Assembly: GCA_945788625.1 (NCBI GenBank)
Contig: CALZMQ010000005.1
Coordinates: forward strand, 44,543 to 108,542
Direction of reading: 5' to 3'
DNA: 64,000 nt
DNA from: an uncultured Woeseiaceae bacterium
Lineage (GTDB): Bacteria; Pseudomonadota; Gammaproteobacteria; Steroidobacterales; Woeseiaceae
This document shows positions 25,376-34,779 of the stretch, piece after piece. A program made the position numbers and the translations under genes. The notes below the pieces were generated by a model. The model ran no database searches and was not told where the DNA came from. It saw nothing but the letters and a program-made list of their open reading frames with translations. The first letter of the stretch is position 1. Each line of letters starts with the position of its first letter.

Positions 25376-25936
25376 ATGACGTCAATGTCCAAAACAGTCG
25401 GACTCGGTTGCGCACTTGCAGCTGTGACGATGCTGGCTTTCGCAAATGCTCGCGCAGCGGACTCCGCCGCCGAGATATCCGTCAAGGCCGCCATCGCGCA
25501 TAAGATAGTCAAGTTCGTTGCCTGGCCCGAAAGCCGCTTCGAATCGCAAGATATCCCGCTTCGTTTCTGTGTGCTCGGCGATGACCGGTTCCTGGAGGCT
25601 TTCGAGAACCTCAGTGACCGGCCGATTCATGGCCGTTCCATGCTCGTAACGCGGCCGCCGGAACCATCTACCGTCGCAAGGAATTGCGACGTGCTCTATC
25701 TCGCCGACGATAGCCAACGGAGTGCCTCGGAGTGGCTGCAAAAGGTCGTCGACCAGCCCGTCCTGACATTCGGTGAAGCGGGCGAATACGGCGGTGAAGG
25801 CAGCATAGTCACGATAGCGATTCGGCGACATAAAGTACGCTTCTCCATTGACCTGGAGGCCAATGAAAACACCGGTCTCCGAATCAGCGCACAGTTGCTG
25901 CAATTGGCGGCGAGCGTTGCCGTTGCGGGGCGCTGA
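25376..25936 (+). CDS. YfiR-like periplasmic protein (DUF4154)
   Basis: This 186-residue protein has a signal peptide ending in FANARA, then the YfiR/DUF4154 core: KAAIAHKIVKFVAWPE, a mid-protein CDVLYLADD, GEAGEYGGEGSIVTIAI and RFSIDLEAN. In Pseudomonas, YfiR is the periplasmic repressor of the diguanylate cyclase YfiN and responds to redox or envelope stress. Here there is no YfiN next door; the gene sits 38 bp after the TonB receptor and 3 bp before a hybrid histidine kinase whose N-terminus is periplasmic. YfiR probably controls that kinase. Confidence 0.88.
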   Translation: MTSMSKTVGLGCALAAVTMLAFANARAADSAAEISVKAAIAHKIVKFVAWPESRFESQDIPLRFCVLGDDRFLEAFENLSDRPIHGRSMLVTRPPEPSTVARNCDVLYLADDSQRSASEWLQKVVDQPVLTFGEAGEYGGEGSIVTIAIRRHKVRFSIDLEANENTGLRISAQLLQLAASVAVAGR

Positions 25937-25939
25937 GCG

Positions 25940-28759
25940 ATGAAGAGATTCATGTTCAGTGACCTGCCGATTACCAAGAAGCTCGTGTGGATCATGCACC
26001 TGGCCACATTATCGGCGGTGCTGTTTGCGTCGCTGCTGTTCGGCGCGTCGGAGGCGCTCAATTACCGCAGTGCGCTGGTGCAACAGATCGCGACGCTGGG
26101 CGACGTGATCGGCACCAACAGCACGGCCGCAATTACGTTTGAAGACTACAATGTTGCGGATCAGGTATTGCACTCACTGGATGCGAACAAAGCGATTTTG
26201 AGCGCGGATATCTACCTTGCTACCGGCGAGGTGTTCGCAACGTACCGATCGGAGTCAATGGTCAACTCGCCGGAGTTGCAGGGTCATACGGAGATTCTCG
26301 CGCTCGTCGAAGAGGTTATGAGCAGCAAAGTCCCGCAAGAGCGCTTCGATGGATTGAGATACCTGGACGCGGTCCGGCCGATATTCTTCGATACCGAACT
26401 TATTGGCTTCCTGCATATGCGCGCATCGCTGGGAGCTCTCGTCGCGACTCTGCAGCGCATTGCGATAGTCGCAACCGCCGTCATGTTCCTCGCGGTACTG
26501 GTGGCCTACATACTGTCGTTTCGATTGCAGTCCGCTGTTTCGAGCCCTATTACACGGCTATCAAACCTCATGAAACAGGTAAGTGACGGCCAGGACTACT
26601 CTCTACGTGCCGAACCCACGTCTGGTGATGAAATTGGCGCCTTGATGGTCGGGTTCAACGACATGCTGAGTCAGATCAACCTGCGTGACGAGAAAATCGC
26701 ACTTGCAAACAAGAAACTGATGCAGTCCTTCGACGAGACACTGAAGGCCAAAGAGGCTGCCGAGTCGGCCAGTAGCGCCAAGAGTGACTTCCTCGCCCGA
26801 ATGAGTCATGAGATCAGGACTCCCATGAACGGCGTCCTGGGAATGACAGAGCTGCTCATGTCATCGGATTTAAAGGACAGTGAACGCAATTTTGCCGAGA
26901 CGATTCAACAGTCCGGCGAGGCACTGCTGTCGGTCATTAACGATATTCTCGATTTCTCCAAAGTGGAAGCGGGCAAACTGAACCTCGACGCATCGGATTA
27001 CGACGTCTGCGACACAGTCGAGGGTATCGTCGATCTGCTCTATAACCGGGCAAAGCAGAAAAGCGTTGGGTTGATTGGATCGATCGACCCAGATGTGTCG
27101 TCAATTGTGCATGGCGACGCCAATCGATTGCGACAGGTTCTGATGAATCTCATCGGTAACGCGATCAAGTTTACAGACGATGGCCAGATTGTCGTTCAGT
27201 TGTCACAACGGGAAACGGCGCCGGGAAATTCAGTCTTGCACTTCGCGGTCAAAGACACAGGAATCGGTATCGCCGAGGGGCAACGTGCACTGATCTTCGA
27301 CAGTTTCGCGCAGGCAGACGTGTCGACGACGCGAGAATACGGAGGAACCGGATTAGGGCTCGCCATTTCCAAGCAACTTGTGGAACTGATGGGGGGTGAG
27401 ATTGGTGTCGAGAGCACGCTGGGAGTCGGCTCCACATTCTGGTTCACGCTACCGTTCGTCTCCGGCAAGGACAGTTCCAGGATTAGATCCCGGGTATTTG
27501 AACCGCTATTCGGTAGGCGAATACTGATCGTTGACGACAATCAGACCAATCGGGAGGTGTTCGCGCGTCAACTGTCGGCCTGGGAAGTCGAGATTCAGAC
27601 TGCTGCAAGTGCTTTCGATGCCATGAATATGCTGGCGGCGTCGGCCAATCGCGGGGAGTTTTACGATCTCGTATTGCTGGATTTTTGCATGCCCGAGACG
27701 AACGGTATCGAGCTTGCGAGTGCCATTCGCTCGCGCCCGGACTTTGGAAGACCGGGCATGCTCATGCTGAGTTCTGCCGGCTGCGAATTCGAGACGCAGC
27801 GAGTCGATGAGGCAGGTATCGATCTATACCTGCCGAAGCCGATTCGCCGGGCGGCATTGTACGAGGCGGTGACACAGGTCCTTCAGGAGGGCCGGGTGAG
27901 TAGCGAGGGCGACGCCGTTGACGAATCGCCGCTACCGTTCGATGAGCCGCGGCTCGATCTGACTGTGCTTTTGGTCGAGGACATTCCCATCAATATGCAA
28001 GTGGCCAGGCACATGCTTACGAGCATCGGTTGCCGGGTTGTCGAGGCGACCAATGGCCAGGAGGCTCTGGACATGATTGAGGAACACCGACTTGACCTGG
28101 TGTTGATGGATTGCCAGATGCCCATCATGGATGGCTACTCGGCGACTCGCAAGCAACGCGCTCGCGAGGCCGGCAATGGCTCCAACAGAATTCCCATCAT
28201 TGCGTTGACGGCGAATGCACTGGCTGAAGATCGACAGAAATGCCTGGACGCCGGTATGGATGACTTCGTCAGCAAGCCGTTCAGCCGCAACGACCTGGTC
28301 AACGTCCTGCAACGCAGGGTCGATGGCTACGATGACAGCGATGCGAGTGCCGCCTCAGCACCCTCCGAGACGCCCGACATCGTTTCCGGCAGGAACGACG
28401 AACCTGCCATCGACCGGGCGGCCCTGGATCAGATTGCGGAGCTGGATCCCGAGCAGAACGGCGAGTTGCTGAACAGCGTAATCGATACTTATGTCGAAAA
28501 CGCCGAGGCCCTGATCGTCGACCTTACCAGGGCGGCAAAACACGACGATCTGGGCGATGCGGTTAGGGCCGCACACTCTCTAAAGTCATCGAGTGCGAAT
28601 GTCGGCGCAGTGCGGCTCGCCAAGCTGTGCGCATCGATGGAAAAAGACGGCCGCGGCGGCGATATCTCAACGATCGTCAAAAACGTCGATCGAGTCCGGG
28701 CTGAGTACGCAATTGTGATCCATGAGCTACTTGAAGAAAAGACGGGAGTTGCAGCATGA
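25940..28759 (+). CDS. Hybrid sensor histidine kinase (CHASE8-HAMP-HisKA-HATPase-REC-REC-Hpt)
   Basis: This 939-residue inner-membrane kinase has a first helix at about residues 20-40, a periplasmic CHASE8-like domain, a second helix at about 170-195 and HAMP. HisKA holds its phospho-accepting His in [10 protein letters not shown] near residue 290, followed by an HATPase to about residue 505. Two receivers follow: LLDFCMP in the first and LMDCQMP in the second both keep the acceptor Asp. A C-terminal Hpt domain has AAHSLKSSS near residue 877. This gives a complete internal phosphorelay. Its stop overlaps the next gene as ATGA, so the REC-GGDEF-EAL protein is the likely output. Confidence 0.94.
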   Translation: MKRFMFSDLPITKKLVWIMHLATLSAVLFASLLFGASEALNYRSALVQQIATLGDVIGTNSTAAITFEDYNVADQVLHSLDANKAILSADIYLATGEVFATYRSESMVNSPELQGHTEILALVEEVMSSKVPQERFDGLRYLDAVRPIFFDTELIGFLHMRASLGALVATLQRIAIVATAVMFLAVLVAYILSFRLQSAVSSPITRLSNLMKQVSDGQDYSLRAEPTSGDEIGALMVGFNDMLSQINLRDEKIALANKKLMQSFDETLKAKEAAESASSAKSDFLARMSHEIRTPMNGVLGMTELLMSSDLKDSERNFAETIQQSGEALLSVINDILDFSKVEAGKLNLDASDYDVCDTVEGIVDLLYNRAKQKSVGLIGSIDPDVSSIVHGDANRLRQVLMNLIGNAIKFTDDGQIVVQLSQRETAPGNSVLHFAVKDTGIGIAEGQRALIFDSFAQADVSTTREYGGTGLGLAISKQLVELMGGEIGVESTLGVGSTFWFTLPFVSGKDSSRIRSRVFEPLFGRRILIVDDNQTNREVFARQLSAWEVEIQTAASAFDAMNMLAASANRGEFYDLVLLDFCMPETNGIELASAIRSRPDFGRPGMLMLSSAGCEFETQRVDEAGIDLYLPKPIRRAALYEAVTQVLQEGRVSSEGDAVDESPLPFDEPRLDLTVLLVEDIPINMQVARHMLTSIGCRVVEATNGQEALDMIEEHRLDLVLMDCQMPIMDGYSATRKQRAREAGNGSNRIPIIALTANALAEDRQKCLDAGMDDFVSKPFSRNDLVNVLQRRVDGYDDSDASAASAPSETPDIVSGRNDEPAIDRAALDQIAELDPEQNGELLNSVIDTYVENAEALIVDLTRAAKHDDLGDAVRAAHSLKSSSANVGAVRLAKLCASMEKDGRGGDISTIVKNVDRVRAEYAIVIHELLEEKTGVAA

Positions 28760-30873
28760 CGGCAATAATGTCCAAACGGGAGACGATTGTCATCGCGGAC
28801 GACGACCCGACCATTCGCAAAGTCATGACAGCTGCTTTAGAGAAAGGCGGTTTCCATGTCGTCGATGTCGACAATGGCGCCCGAGCCTGCGCCGCGTTCG
28901 CAGAGCATGACCCGGCGATCGTTCTTCTCGATGTGGAGATGCCCGTTCAGGACGGGTTCTCGGCCTGCAAGCAGATCCGTCGGTTGCCGGGTGGCGGTAA
29001 TGTGCCGGTCGTTATGGTGACCGGGCGTGACGATATCGAGGCCGTGCACGAGGCGTACCAGGTGGGTGCGACCGATTTCATTGCAAAACCCATCAACTGG
29101 CCGATCTTCGGACATCGCGTCCAGTACATTCTACGGGCCAGTCATGATTACCAGGAACTGCGCAGGTCCGAGACCAAGAACAAAGTACTGCTGGATGCGT
29201 TGCCAGACGCGTTCTTCGTCCTCGCCGCAGACGACAAGGTCAAGGATTTCATGCCTGGAAAGTTCGAGCATCCCTTGCCGGAACCGGCCCAGGGCTCGAC
29301 AACTGTGTTCGATTTCCTGCCGACCGAAGTCGCCAGGGAATGGCGCAAGGCGCGCCGTCTCGTCACGTCAATCGGCAGGCCGACCAGAATTGAATTCGCG
29401 ATTGCCTGCAGTCAGCACAAGAACTGTCATTACGAGGCACGTTTCGTGCCCTATATTGACAGCAGGACACTGGTGTTGGTGTCGGAGATTACCGAGCGAA
29501 AGCTCGCCGAGCAGCGCATTCGAAGACTCGCATTCTTCGACAACCTGACCGGGTTGCCGAACCGACAGGCGTTTCGCCTGCAGCTCAGCGGTATGCTCGA
29601 CGAAGCCGAGGACGAGGGCAACCAGGTCGCGGTCCTCTATATCGATCTTGACAACTTCAAGCGCATCAATGACACCCTGGGTCACACAATCGGCGACGGC
29701 GTTCTAAATGCGATAGCCGAGAGGCTTTCCAGTTCTATTCGCATCCGGAACGACGCGAAAATCAGCGAGGACTTTCCGGTAGGCGTCGCGCGCCTGGGTG
29801 GTGATGAATTCGCCTGTGCGATCGCCGGCTTCAACGATCCGAACGTGCTGTCGGCAATAGCCCAAAGGATCGGAGACCAGTTACGGAAACCCGTTCCTTT
29901 CGAAGGGCACGAATTTGTTGTAACGCCGAGTATCGGAGTTTCGATCTATCCGGACGACGGGGACAACGTCGAGGACCTTCTGAAAAATGCCGACGTTGCA
30001 ATGTACCAGGCCAAAGACGCAGGACGGGATAGCGTGCGGTTCTATTCCGGAACCATGAGCGTACGCTCGTTACATGGGCTGGCGCTCGAGCACGACCTGC
30101 GAAAGGCTATCGAGAACGAGGAACTCGAGCTGCACTACCAACCGAAACTCGAATTGCGGACCGGGGAGCTTGCGGGGGTCGAGGCACTTGCCCGCTGGCG
30201 CAAGGAGGACGGCGAGAATGTCCCGCCATCGAAGTTCATTCCGATCGCGGAGGAGTCCGGGCTGATCGTACCGTTGGGCGACTGGGTGCTGCGTACGGCC
30301 TGCAAGCAAGCACACGATTGGCAGCAACGATACAACCGGGGACCACGAATTGCGGTCAATATCTCGAGTCAGCAGTTCTATCAGAGTGACTTGCGGCAGA
30401 CCATCATGAAAGCACTGTTCGAGGCCGGCGCGAAGCCGAGCCTTCTGCAGCTGGAGCTGACCGAGAGCATTCTCATGCGTGATGTTGAAAAAACGATCGC
30501 CACGCTGGAATACCTGAAAAACACGGGCATCACTCTCGCCATCGATGACTTCGGTACCGGCTACTCCTCGTTGAGCTATCTCAAGCGTTTTCCTATCGAC
30601 GCACTCAAAATCGACCGGTCCTTCGTCATGGATGTCGAGGCCAGCAACGACGGCGCCACCATATGCGCGGCAATAATCGCGATGGCGCATCAACTCGGTC
30701 TTACGGTCATCGCCGAAGGCGTCGAGACGGCGGAACAGGCTGCATTCCTGCAGTCCCAGGATTGTGATCAGGTGCAGGGCTACCTGTTCAGCAAACCGAT
30801 CAGCGCGGCGGATTATGAGGAGCGCTTCCTCAAGGTGTCGCCGGCCACGTATTCGCTCGACTCGGTCGGCTGA
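28756..30873 (+). CDS. Response regulator with GGDEF and EAL domains
   Basis: This 705-residue cytoplasmic protein begins with a receiver domain (VIADDDPTIRK; acceptor Asp in IVLLDVEMP). A PAS-like linker, a GGDEF domain (ARLGGDEFACAI near residue 349) and an EAL domain (GVEALARWRK near residue 474) follow. The later LELTES, IDDFGTGYSS, KIDRSF, IAEGVET and QGYLFSKP keep the phosphodiesterase residues. No RxxD I-site lies five residues before GGDEF. Both enzymatic activities look intact, and phosphorylation probably tips the balance. The start overlaps the kinase stop as ATGA, so they are translationally coupled partners. Confidence 0.95.
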   Translation: MTAIMSKRETIVIADDDPTIRKVMTAALEKGGFHVVDVDNGARACAAFAEHDPAIVLLDVEMPVQDGFSACKQIRRLPGGGNVPVVMVTGRDDIEAVHEAYQVGATDFIAKPINWPIFGHRVQYILRASHDYQELRRSETKNKVLLDALPDAFFVLAADDKVKDFMPGKFEHPLPEPAQGSTTVFDFLPTEVAREWRKARRLVTSIGRPTRIEFAIACSQHKNCHYEARFVPYIDSRTLVLVSEITERKLAEQRIRRLAFFDNLTGLPNRQAFRLQLSGMLDEAEDEGNQVAVLYIDLDNFKRINDTLGHTIGDGVLNAIAERLSSSIRIRNDAKISEDFPVGVARLGGDEFACAIAGFNDPNVLSAIAQRIGDQLRKPVPFEGHEFVVTPSIGVSIYPDDGDNVEDLLKNADVAMYQAKDAGRDSVRFYSGTMSVRSLHGLALEHDLRKAIENEELELHYQPKLELRTGELAGVEALARWRKEDGENVPPSKFIPIAEESGLIVPLGDWVLRTACKQAHDWQQRYNRGPRIAVNISSQQFYQSDLRQTIMKALFEAGAKPSLLQLELTESILMRDVEKTIATLEYLKNTGITLAIDDFGTGYSSLSYLKRFPIDALKIDRSFVMDVEASNDGATICAAIIAMAHQLGLTVIAEGVETAEQAAFLQSQDCDQVQGYLFSKPISAADYEERFLKVSPATYSLDSVG

Positions 30874-30891
30874 TACTTGCCATGGTTGCGG

Positions 30892-32715
30892 TTACTGGTA
30901 GCCGCGCGCCTGCAAATTGAACAAATGAGCGTATTGCCCGTCTTTGGCGAGCAGGCTTGCATGATTGCCGCGCTCCAGGATTTCACCCTCGTGAATGACG
31001 ACTATCTGTGCTGCGGCGCGTACCGTGGAGAACCGGTGTGATATGAGTATCGTCATTTTGTCATGGCTCGCGGTGCGAAAATGCTCGAACACCGCGGCCT
31101 CTGACGACGCGTCCATGGCGGCGGTTGGTTCGTCGAGAACCAGGATATCGGCGTCGCTGCGCATGAAAGCCCGCGACAGCGCGATCTTCTGCCACTGTCC
31201 GCCGGACAGTTCGCGCCCACCCTTGAACCAGCGGCCCAGCTGCGTCCGGTAGCGATCAGGCATGTCGTCGATGAACGGCGCCGCCATACCTGTAGTCGCG
31301 GCCTGCTCCCAACGTTCGGAGTCGTCAATGTAACGCACGTCACCGGCGCCGATGTTCTCCCCGACCGAGAACTGGTAACGGCCGAAGTCCTGGAAGATGA
31401 CGCCGATACGGTGACGCAGCGCCTCGACGTTCCACTCCTGCAAGTCGAGTCCGTCCAGCAGAATGCGCCCATCCGTAGGATCGTAAAGACGCGTGAGCAG
31501 TTTTATCAGTGTGGTCTTCCCGGAACCGTTTTCGCCGACGAGGGCAAGGCTCTCTCCGGGTCGAATCTGCATGCTGATGTTTGTCAACGCGTCTCGCTCC
31601 GCCCCGGGGTAACGAAAAGACACATCTTGAAACTCGAGCCCGCATTCCGGTTCGGGGCCGTGCACGGCCTGGCCGCGCCGATCCGGCACGGGCTGCTCGA
31701 GGTACTCGTAAAGGTTGGACAAATACAGGTTATCCTCGTACATACCGCTGATTGCGGTCAGGATCGCGGCAACCGCCGACTGTCCCTGCCGAAACAGGAC
31801 CAGGTACATGGTCATGGCGCCCAGCGTTATGGTCCCCGCGATCGTCGTCAGGACGATCCACGCGTAAGCGCCGTACAGCGCTGCTGTCGAAAGCAATCCG
31901 AGTACGAAACCCCAACCGTCGCGCCGCAGGGTCAGGCGACGGTCTTCGATGAACAGTTTGCTGAAAATATCACGGTAGCGCTGCAGCAGCCGCGGGCCCA
32001 GCTGGAACAGTTTGACCTCTTTGACGCCGTCTTCGCGCGCTATAACGGTTTCGAGATACATTTGCATGCGCGTGTCGGGCGAGCGCCAGCGAAACAGCCG
32101 GAACGCGTCACCGGAGAACTTCGCCTCTGCGAAAAACGACGGCAAACCTGCGGCAACGAGAATGACGACGGCCCAGGGCGAAAACGCGAACAGCAAAACG
32201 GCATAGCTCGTGAGAGAAATGGCGTTCTGTCCGAGGCCGAAAGTTCGAGTGACCAGGCTCAGTGGCCTGCTGGAGGCTTCGCGGCGCGCCTGGGTCAGCT
32301 TGTCGTAGAATTCCGAGTCCTCGAAGTGCGTAAGCTCGAGCGTCATCGCTTTCTCGAGAATCATCACGTTCACGCGTTGTCCGAGCAGCGCGCGCAATAA
32401 TGACTGGCTCGCAGATATTCCGCGCTGCGCAGCTGCAACGGCGATGACGACGAGCGCCTCCAGCAGGACCAGCCACAACACACGGCGCGTATCCGGGTCC
32501 GCCGCCTGTGTCGCGGCAACGACGCCGTCGACGATCAACTGACCGATATAGGCGATGACAGCGGGAAGTACGCCGGCAATAAGCGTAAGCAAAGCAAAAG
32601 TAATTGTGAGCAGCCGGCTCGTTGTCCACACCAGTTCCAGGGCTCGGCTGCTGTAGCCGAACACGCCGAGACTTCGCGTCAGGAGGCTCGCCGGCTTATT
32701 GGGTTCGTCGGCCAT
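30892..32715 (-). CDS. ABC transporter, fused permease and ATP-binding protein
   Basis: This 607-residue half-exporter carries an N-terminal six-helix membrane domain to about residue 340 and a C-terminal ATPase. GENGSGKTT is Walker A, FQDF the Q-loop, LSGGQ the signature, DILVLDEP Walker B and ISHRF the H-loop. It is a type IV exporter that works as a homodimer or with an unseen partner. The substrate is not predictable; no peptide or bacteriocin genes are adjacent. It converges with the response regulator gene (18 bp apart) and diverges from the small NTF2-like gene over a 35-bp gap, so the two promoters must be tightly packed. Confidence 0.93.
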   Translation of the reverse strand: MADEPNKPASLLTRSLGVFGYSSRALELVWTTSRLLTITFALLTLIAGVLPAVIAYIGQLIVDGVVAATQAADPDTRRVLWLVLLEALVVIAVAAAQRGISASQSLLRALLGQRVNVMILEKAMTLELTHFEDSEFYDKLTQARREASSRPLSLVTRTFGLGQNAISLTSYAVLLFAFSPWAVVILVAAGLPSFFAEAKFSGDAFRLFRWRSPDTRMQMYLETVIAREDGVKEVKLFQLGPRLLQRYRDIFSKLFIEDRRLTLRRDGWGFVLGLLSTAALYGAYAWIVLTTIAGTITLGAMTMYLVLFRQGQSAVAAILTAISGMYEDNLYLSNLYEYLEQPVPDRRGQAVHGPEPECGLEFQDVSFRYPGAERDALTNISMQIRPGESLALVGENGSGKTTLIKLLTRLYDPTDGRILLDGLDLQEWNVEALRHRIGVIFQDFGRYQFSVGENIGAGDVRYIDDSERWEQAATTGMAAPFIDDMPDRYRTQLGRWFKGGRELSGGQWQKIALSRAFMRSDADILVLDEPTAAMDASSEAAVFEHFRTASHDKMTILISHRFSTVRAAAQIVVIHEGEILERGNHASLLAKDGQYAHLFNLQARGYQ

Positions 32716-32750
32716 GTTGATCTAGAATACTGCAAAACAGGGGTTTGCAT

Positions 32751-33239
32751 ATGAAGATCAATAACCGGCCATCGGCCGTGCAGTTGTTGCTGGCACTGTG
32801 CTTTGTCGTCATCACGCAGGCGGCCGCAGCGTCGGACAGCGAAACGCTGGGCAATATGCTCCGGGAATTCCTGGCGGCGGCGCACCAACAGGCGGCGCAT
32901 GAACGTTTTTGGGCGGACGACCTCATTTACACGTCATCGAGCGGCCTGAGGTTCGGCAAGGCAGACATCATGCAGGGCTTCGAGACTGCAGAAGATCAGG
33001 CTGACGCGGCTGTGCATGAACCTGCGGTCGTCTACGCCGGTGAGGACGTCGACGTACGCGTTTACGGCGACATGGCTGTAGTCGCGTTCAAGTTGGTGGG
33101 AACGCCGTCGGAACGGTCAGACTCAACGCAAGTGTCGTACTACTTCAACACCGGCACTTTCCTGAAACGCGATGGTGTATGGAAGGTCGTAGCATGGCAG
33201 GCGACGAAGATACCAGCCGTGACAGATTCCGGCGCCTGA
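32751..33239 (+). CDS. Secreted NTF2-like (DUF4440/SnoaL-type) protein
   Basis: This 162-residue protein has a clear signal peptide (VQLLLALCFVVITQAAAA) followed by a small alpha+beta cone-fold domain of the DUF4440 type: a helix with FWADDLIYTSSSG, then strands VDVRVYGDMAVVAFKLVG, TQVSYYFNTGTFLKRDGVWKVVAWQ. Such domains are scaffolds for ligand binding or isomerase chemistry, and the role here is unknown. ATG 32751 is preferred to TTG 32745; AGGGG lies just upstream. The stop is 2 bp from the convergent lyase gene stop. Confidence 0.82.
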   Translation: MKINNRPSAVQLLLALCFVVITQAAAASDSETLGNMLREFLAAAHQQAAHERFWADDLIYTSSSGLRFGKADIMQGFETAEDQADAAVHEPAVVYAGEDVDVRVYGDMAVVAFKLVGTPSERSDSTQVSYYFNTGTFLKRDGVWKVVAWQATKIPAVTDSGA

Positions 33240-33240
33240 G

Positions 33241-34611
33241 TCACACAAAGTCGAACTGAGCCGTGAAGTGCCGCAGAAATTTCGGCGCTTTCACGATTTT
33301 CATGCCACGAATGTCGGCGCGCCTGTCCCAGACCAGCCCGATGGCCTCGAGTACGTAGTCCATGTGACTTTGCGTGTAGACGCGGCGCGGAATTGCAAGG
33401 CGCAGCAGGTCGAGCCGGGCAGGTTGTTCTTCATCGCTGTGCGGGTCCGATCCGAACATGACGGTGCCGATTTCGACCGTGCGGATGCCCGCTTCGAGGT
33501 ACAACTCGACCGCCAGGGACTGCCCCGGGTACTGTAAGGGGTCGATATGCGGGAGAAAGCGACGTGCGTCGAGATAGACCGCGTGGCCGCCGGCAGGTGC
33601 CATCACGGGAATCCCAGCGTCGAGCAGGTGATCGACGACGTAGCGGGTCGAGAACAGTCGATAGTCGAGGTAGTCCTCGTGCAATATTTCGCGCAGCCCT
33701 ACCGCGATCGCTTCGAGATCGCGTCCGGCCAGGCCGCCGTAGGTCGGAAATCCCTCCGTGAGAATCAGGATATTGCGTTCCTTGTGCGCGAGCGCCGCGT
33801 CGTTGGTGCACAGGAATCCGCCGATGTTGCTGAAGGCGTCTTTCTTGGCGGACATGGTGCAGCCGTCGGCGTAGCTGAACATCTCCCGCGCGATGTCGAT
33901 GGCCGGCGTGTTCTCGTAGCCGGGCTCGCGCTGATTGATGAACCAGGCATTCTCCGCGAAGCGACAGGCGTCTATATAAAAAGGAATGCCGGCAGTTCTT
34001 GCCACTCGACTGATCTCACGGATATTCGCCATCGAGACCGGCTGGCCTCCGCCCGAGTTATTGGTCACGGTCACCATGATGACCGGTATACGCTCTGGCC
34101 CATGCTCCGCGACGAGCTGCTCGAGTGCCGCAATATTCATGTTGCCCTTGAACGGGAAATCGGAATCGAGGTCGTCGGCCTCGACACAGGTCAGGTCGAC
34201 GGGCGTTCCGCCGACGAATTCGATATTCGCCCGCGTGGTGTCGAAATGCGTGTTATTGGGGACGATGGAATCCGGCTTGACCATCACGCTGAAGAGGATG
34301 CGTTCCGCCGCCCGTCCCTGGTGTGTCGGGATCACCTGTTCAAAGCCGAAAATGTCCTTCACGGTATCGCGAAAGCAGTACCAGCTGCGGGCACCGGCGT
34401 AGGATTCATCGCCGCGCATCATGGCGCCCCAGGCATCCGAGGACATCGCGCTGGTGCCGGAATCTGTCAACAAATCGATAATGACGTCTTCAGCGCGCAA
34501 CATGAACGGGTTGTAATGGGCTTTGCGAATCAGTTCCTCGCGTTGTTGTCTGGTCGTGAGCTTGATCGGCTCTACCATCTTTATACGAAAGGGCTCGATT
34601 ACGGTCTTCAT
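33241..34611 (-). CDS. Tryptophanase/tyrosine phenol-lyase family beta-eliminating lyase
   Basis: This 456-residue PLP fold-type I enzyme splits an aromatic amino acid into pyruvate, ammonia and the free aromatic (indole or phenol). PTHQGRAAE binds PLP phosphate, FYIDACRFAENAWF carries the PLP Asp, and CTMSAKKDA holds the Schiff-base Lys. Overall motifs such as GGLAGRDLEAIAVGLREI and GGHAVYLDARRF are closest to tyrosine phenol-lyase. The position after VE in the C-terminal domain is Ile (VEIG, as in tryptophanase) rather than the Arg of tyrosine phenol-lyase that contacts the phenol, so tryptophan may be preferred. ATG 34611 is chosen from alignment to EPFRIK; a further 29 in-frame codons upstream look non-coding. 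Confidence 0.9.
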   Translation of the reverse strand: MKTVIEPFRIKMVEPIKLTTRQQREELIRKAHYNPFMLRAEDVIIDLLTDSGTSAMSSDAWGAMMRGDESYAGARSWYCFRDTVKDIFGFEQVIPTHQGRAAERILFSVMVKPDSIVPNNTHFDTTRANIEFVGGTPVDLTCVEADDLDSDFPFKGNMNIAALEQLVAEHGPERIPVIMVTVTNNSGGGQPVSMANIREISRVARTAGIPFYIDACRFAENAWFINQREPGYENTPAIDIAREMFSYADGCTMSAKKDAFSNIGGFLCTNDAALAHKERNILILTEGFPTYGGLAGRDLEAIAVGLREILHEDYLDYRLFSTRYVVDHLLDAGIPVMAPAGGHAVYLDARRFLPHIDPLQYPGQSLAVELYLEAGIRTVEIGTVMFGSDPHSDEEQPARLDLLRLAIPRRVYTQSHMDYVLEAIGLVWDRRADIRGMKIVKAPKFLRHFTAQFDFV

Positions 34612-34779
34612 CCCGGAACTGTAGCCCTGGCATTGGATACAGGCGATACGTAAATCTACTGCGCGGGCAGAAAATATCAGTAATACCCCTGATTTCATTA
34701 GCGGGGCTGACAGCTATCGAAGCAGGAGCCCGCCCAGTTCGAGCACCGGCGCTAGTGGGCTGCTGGGTGGCGCGGAAAA

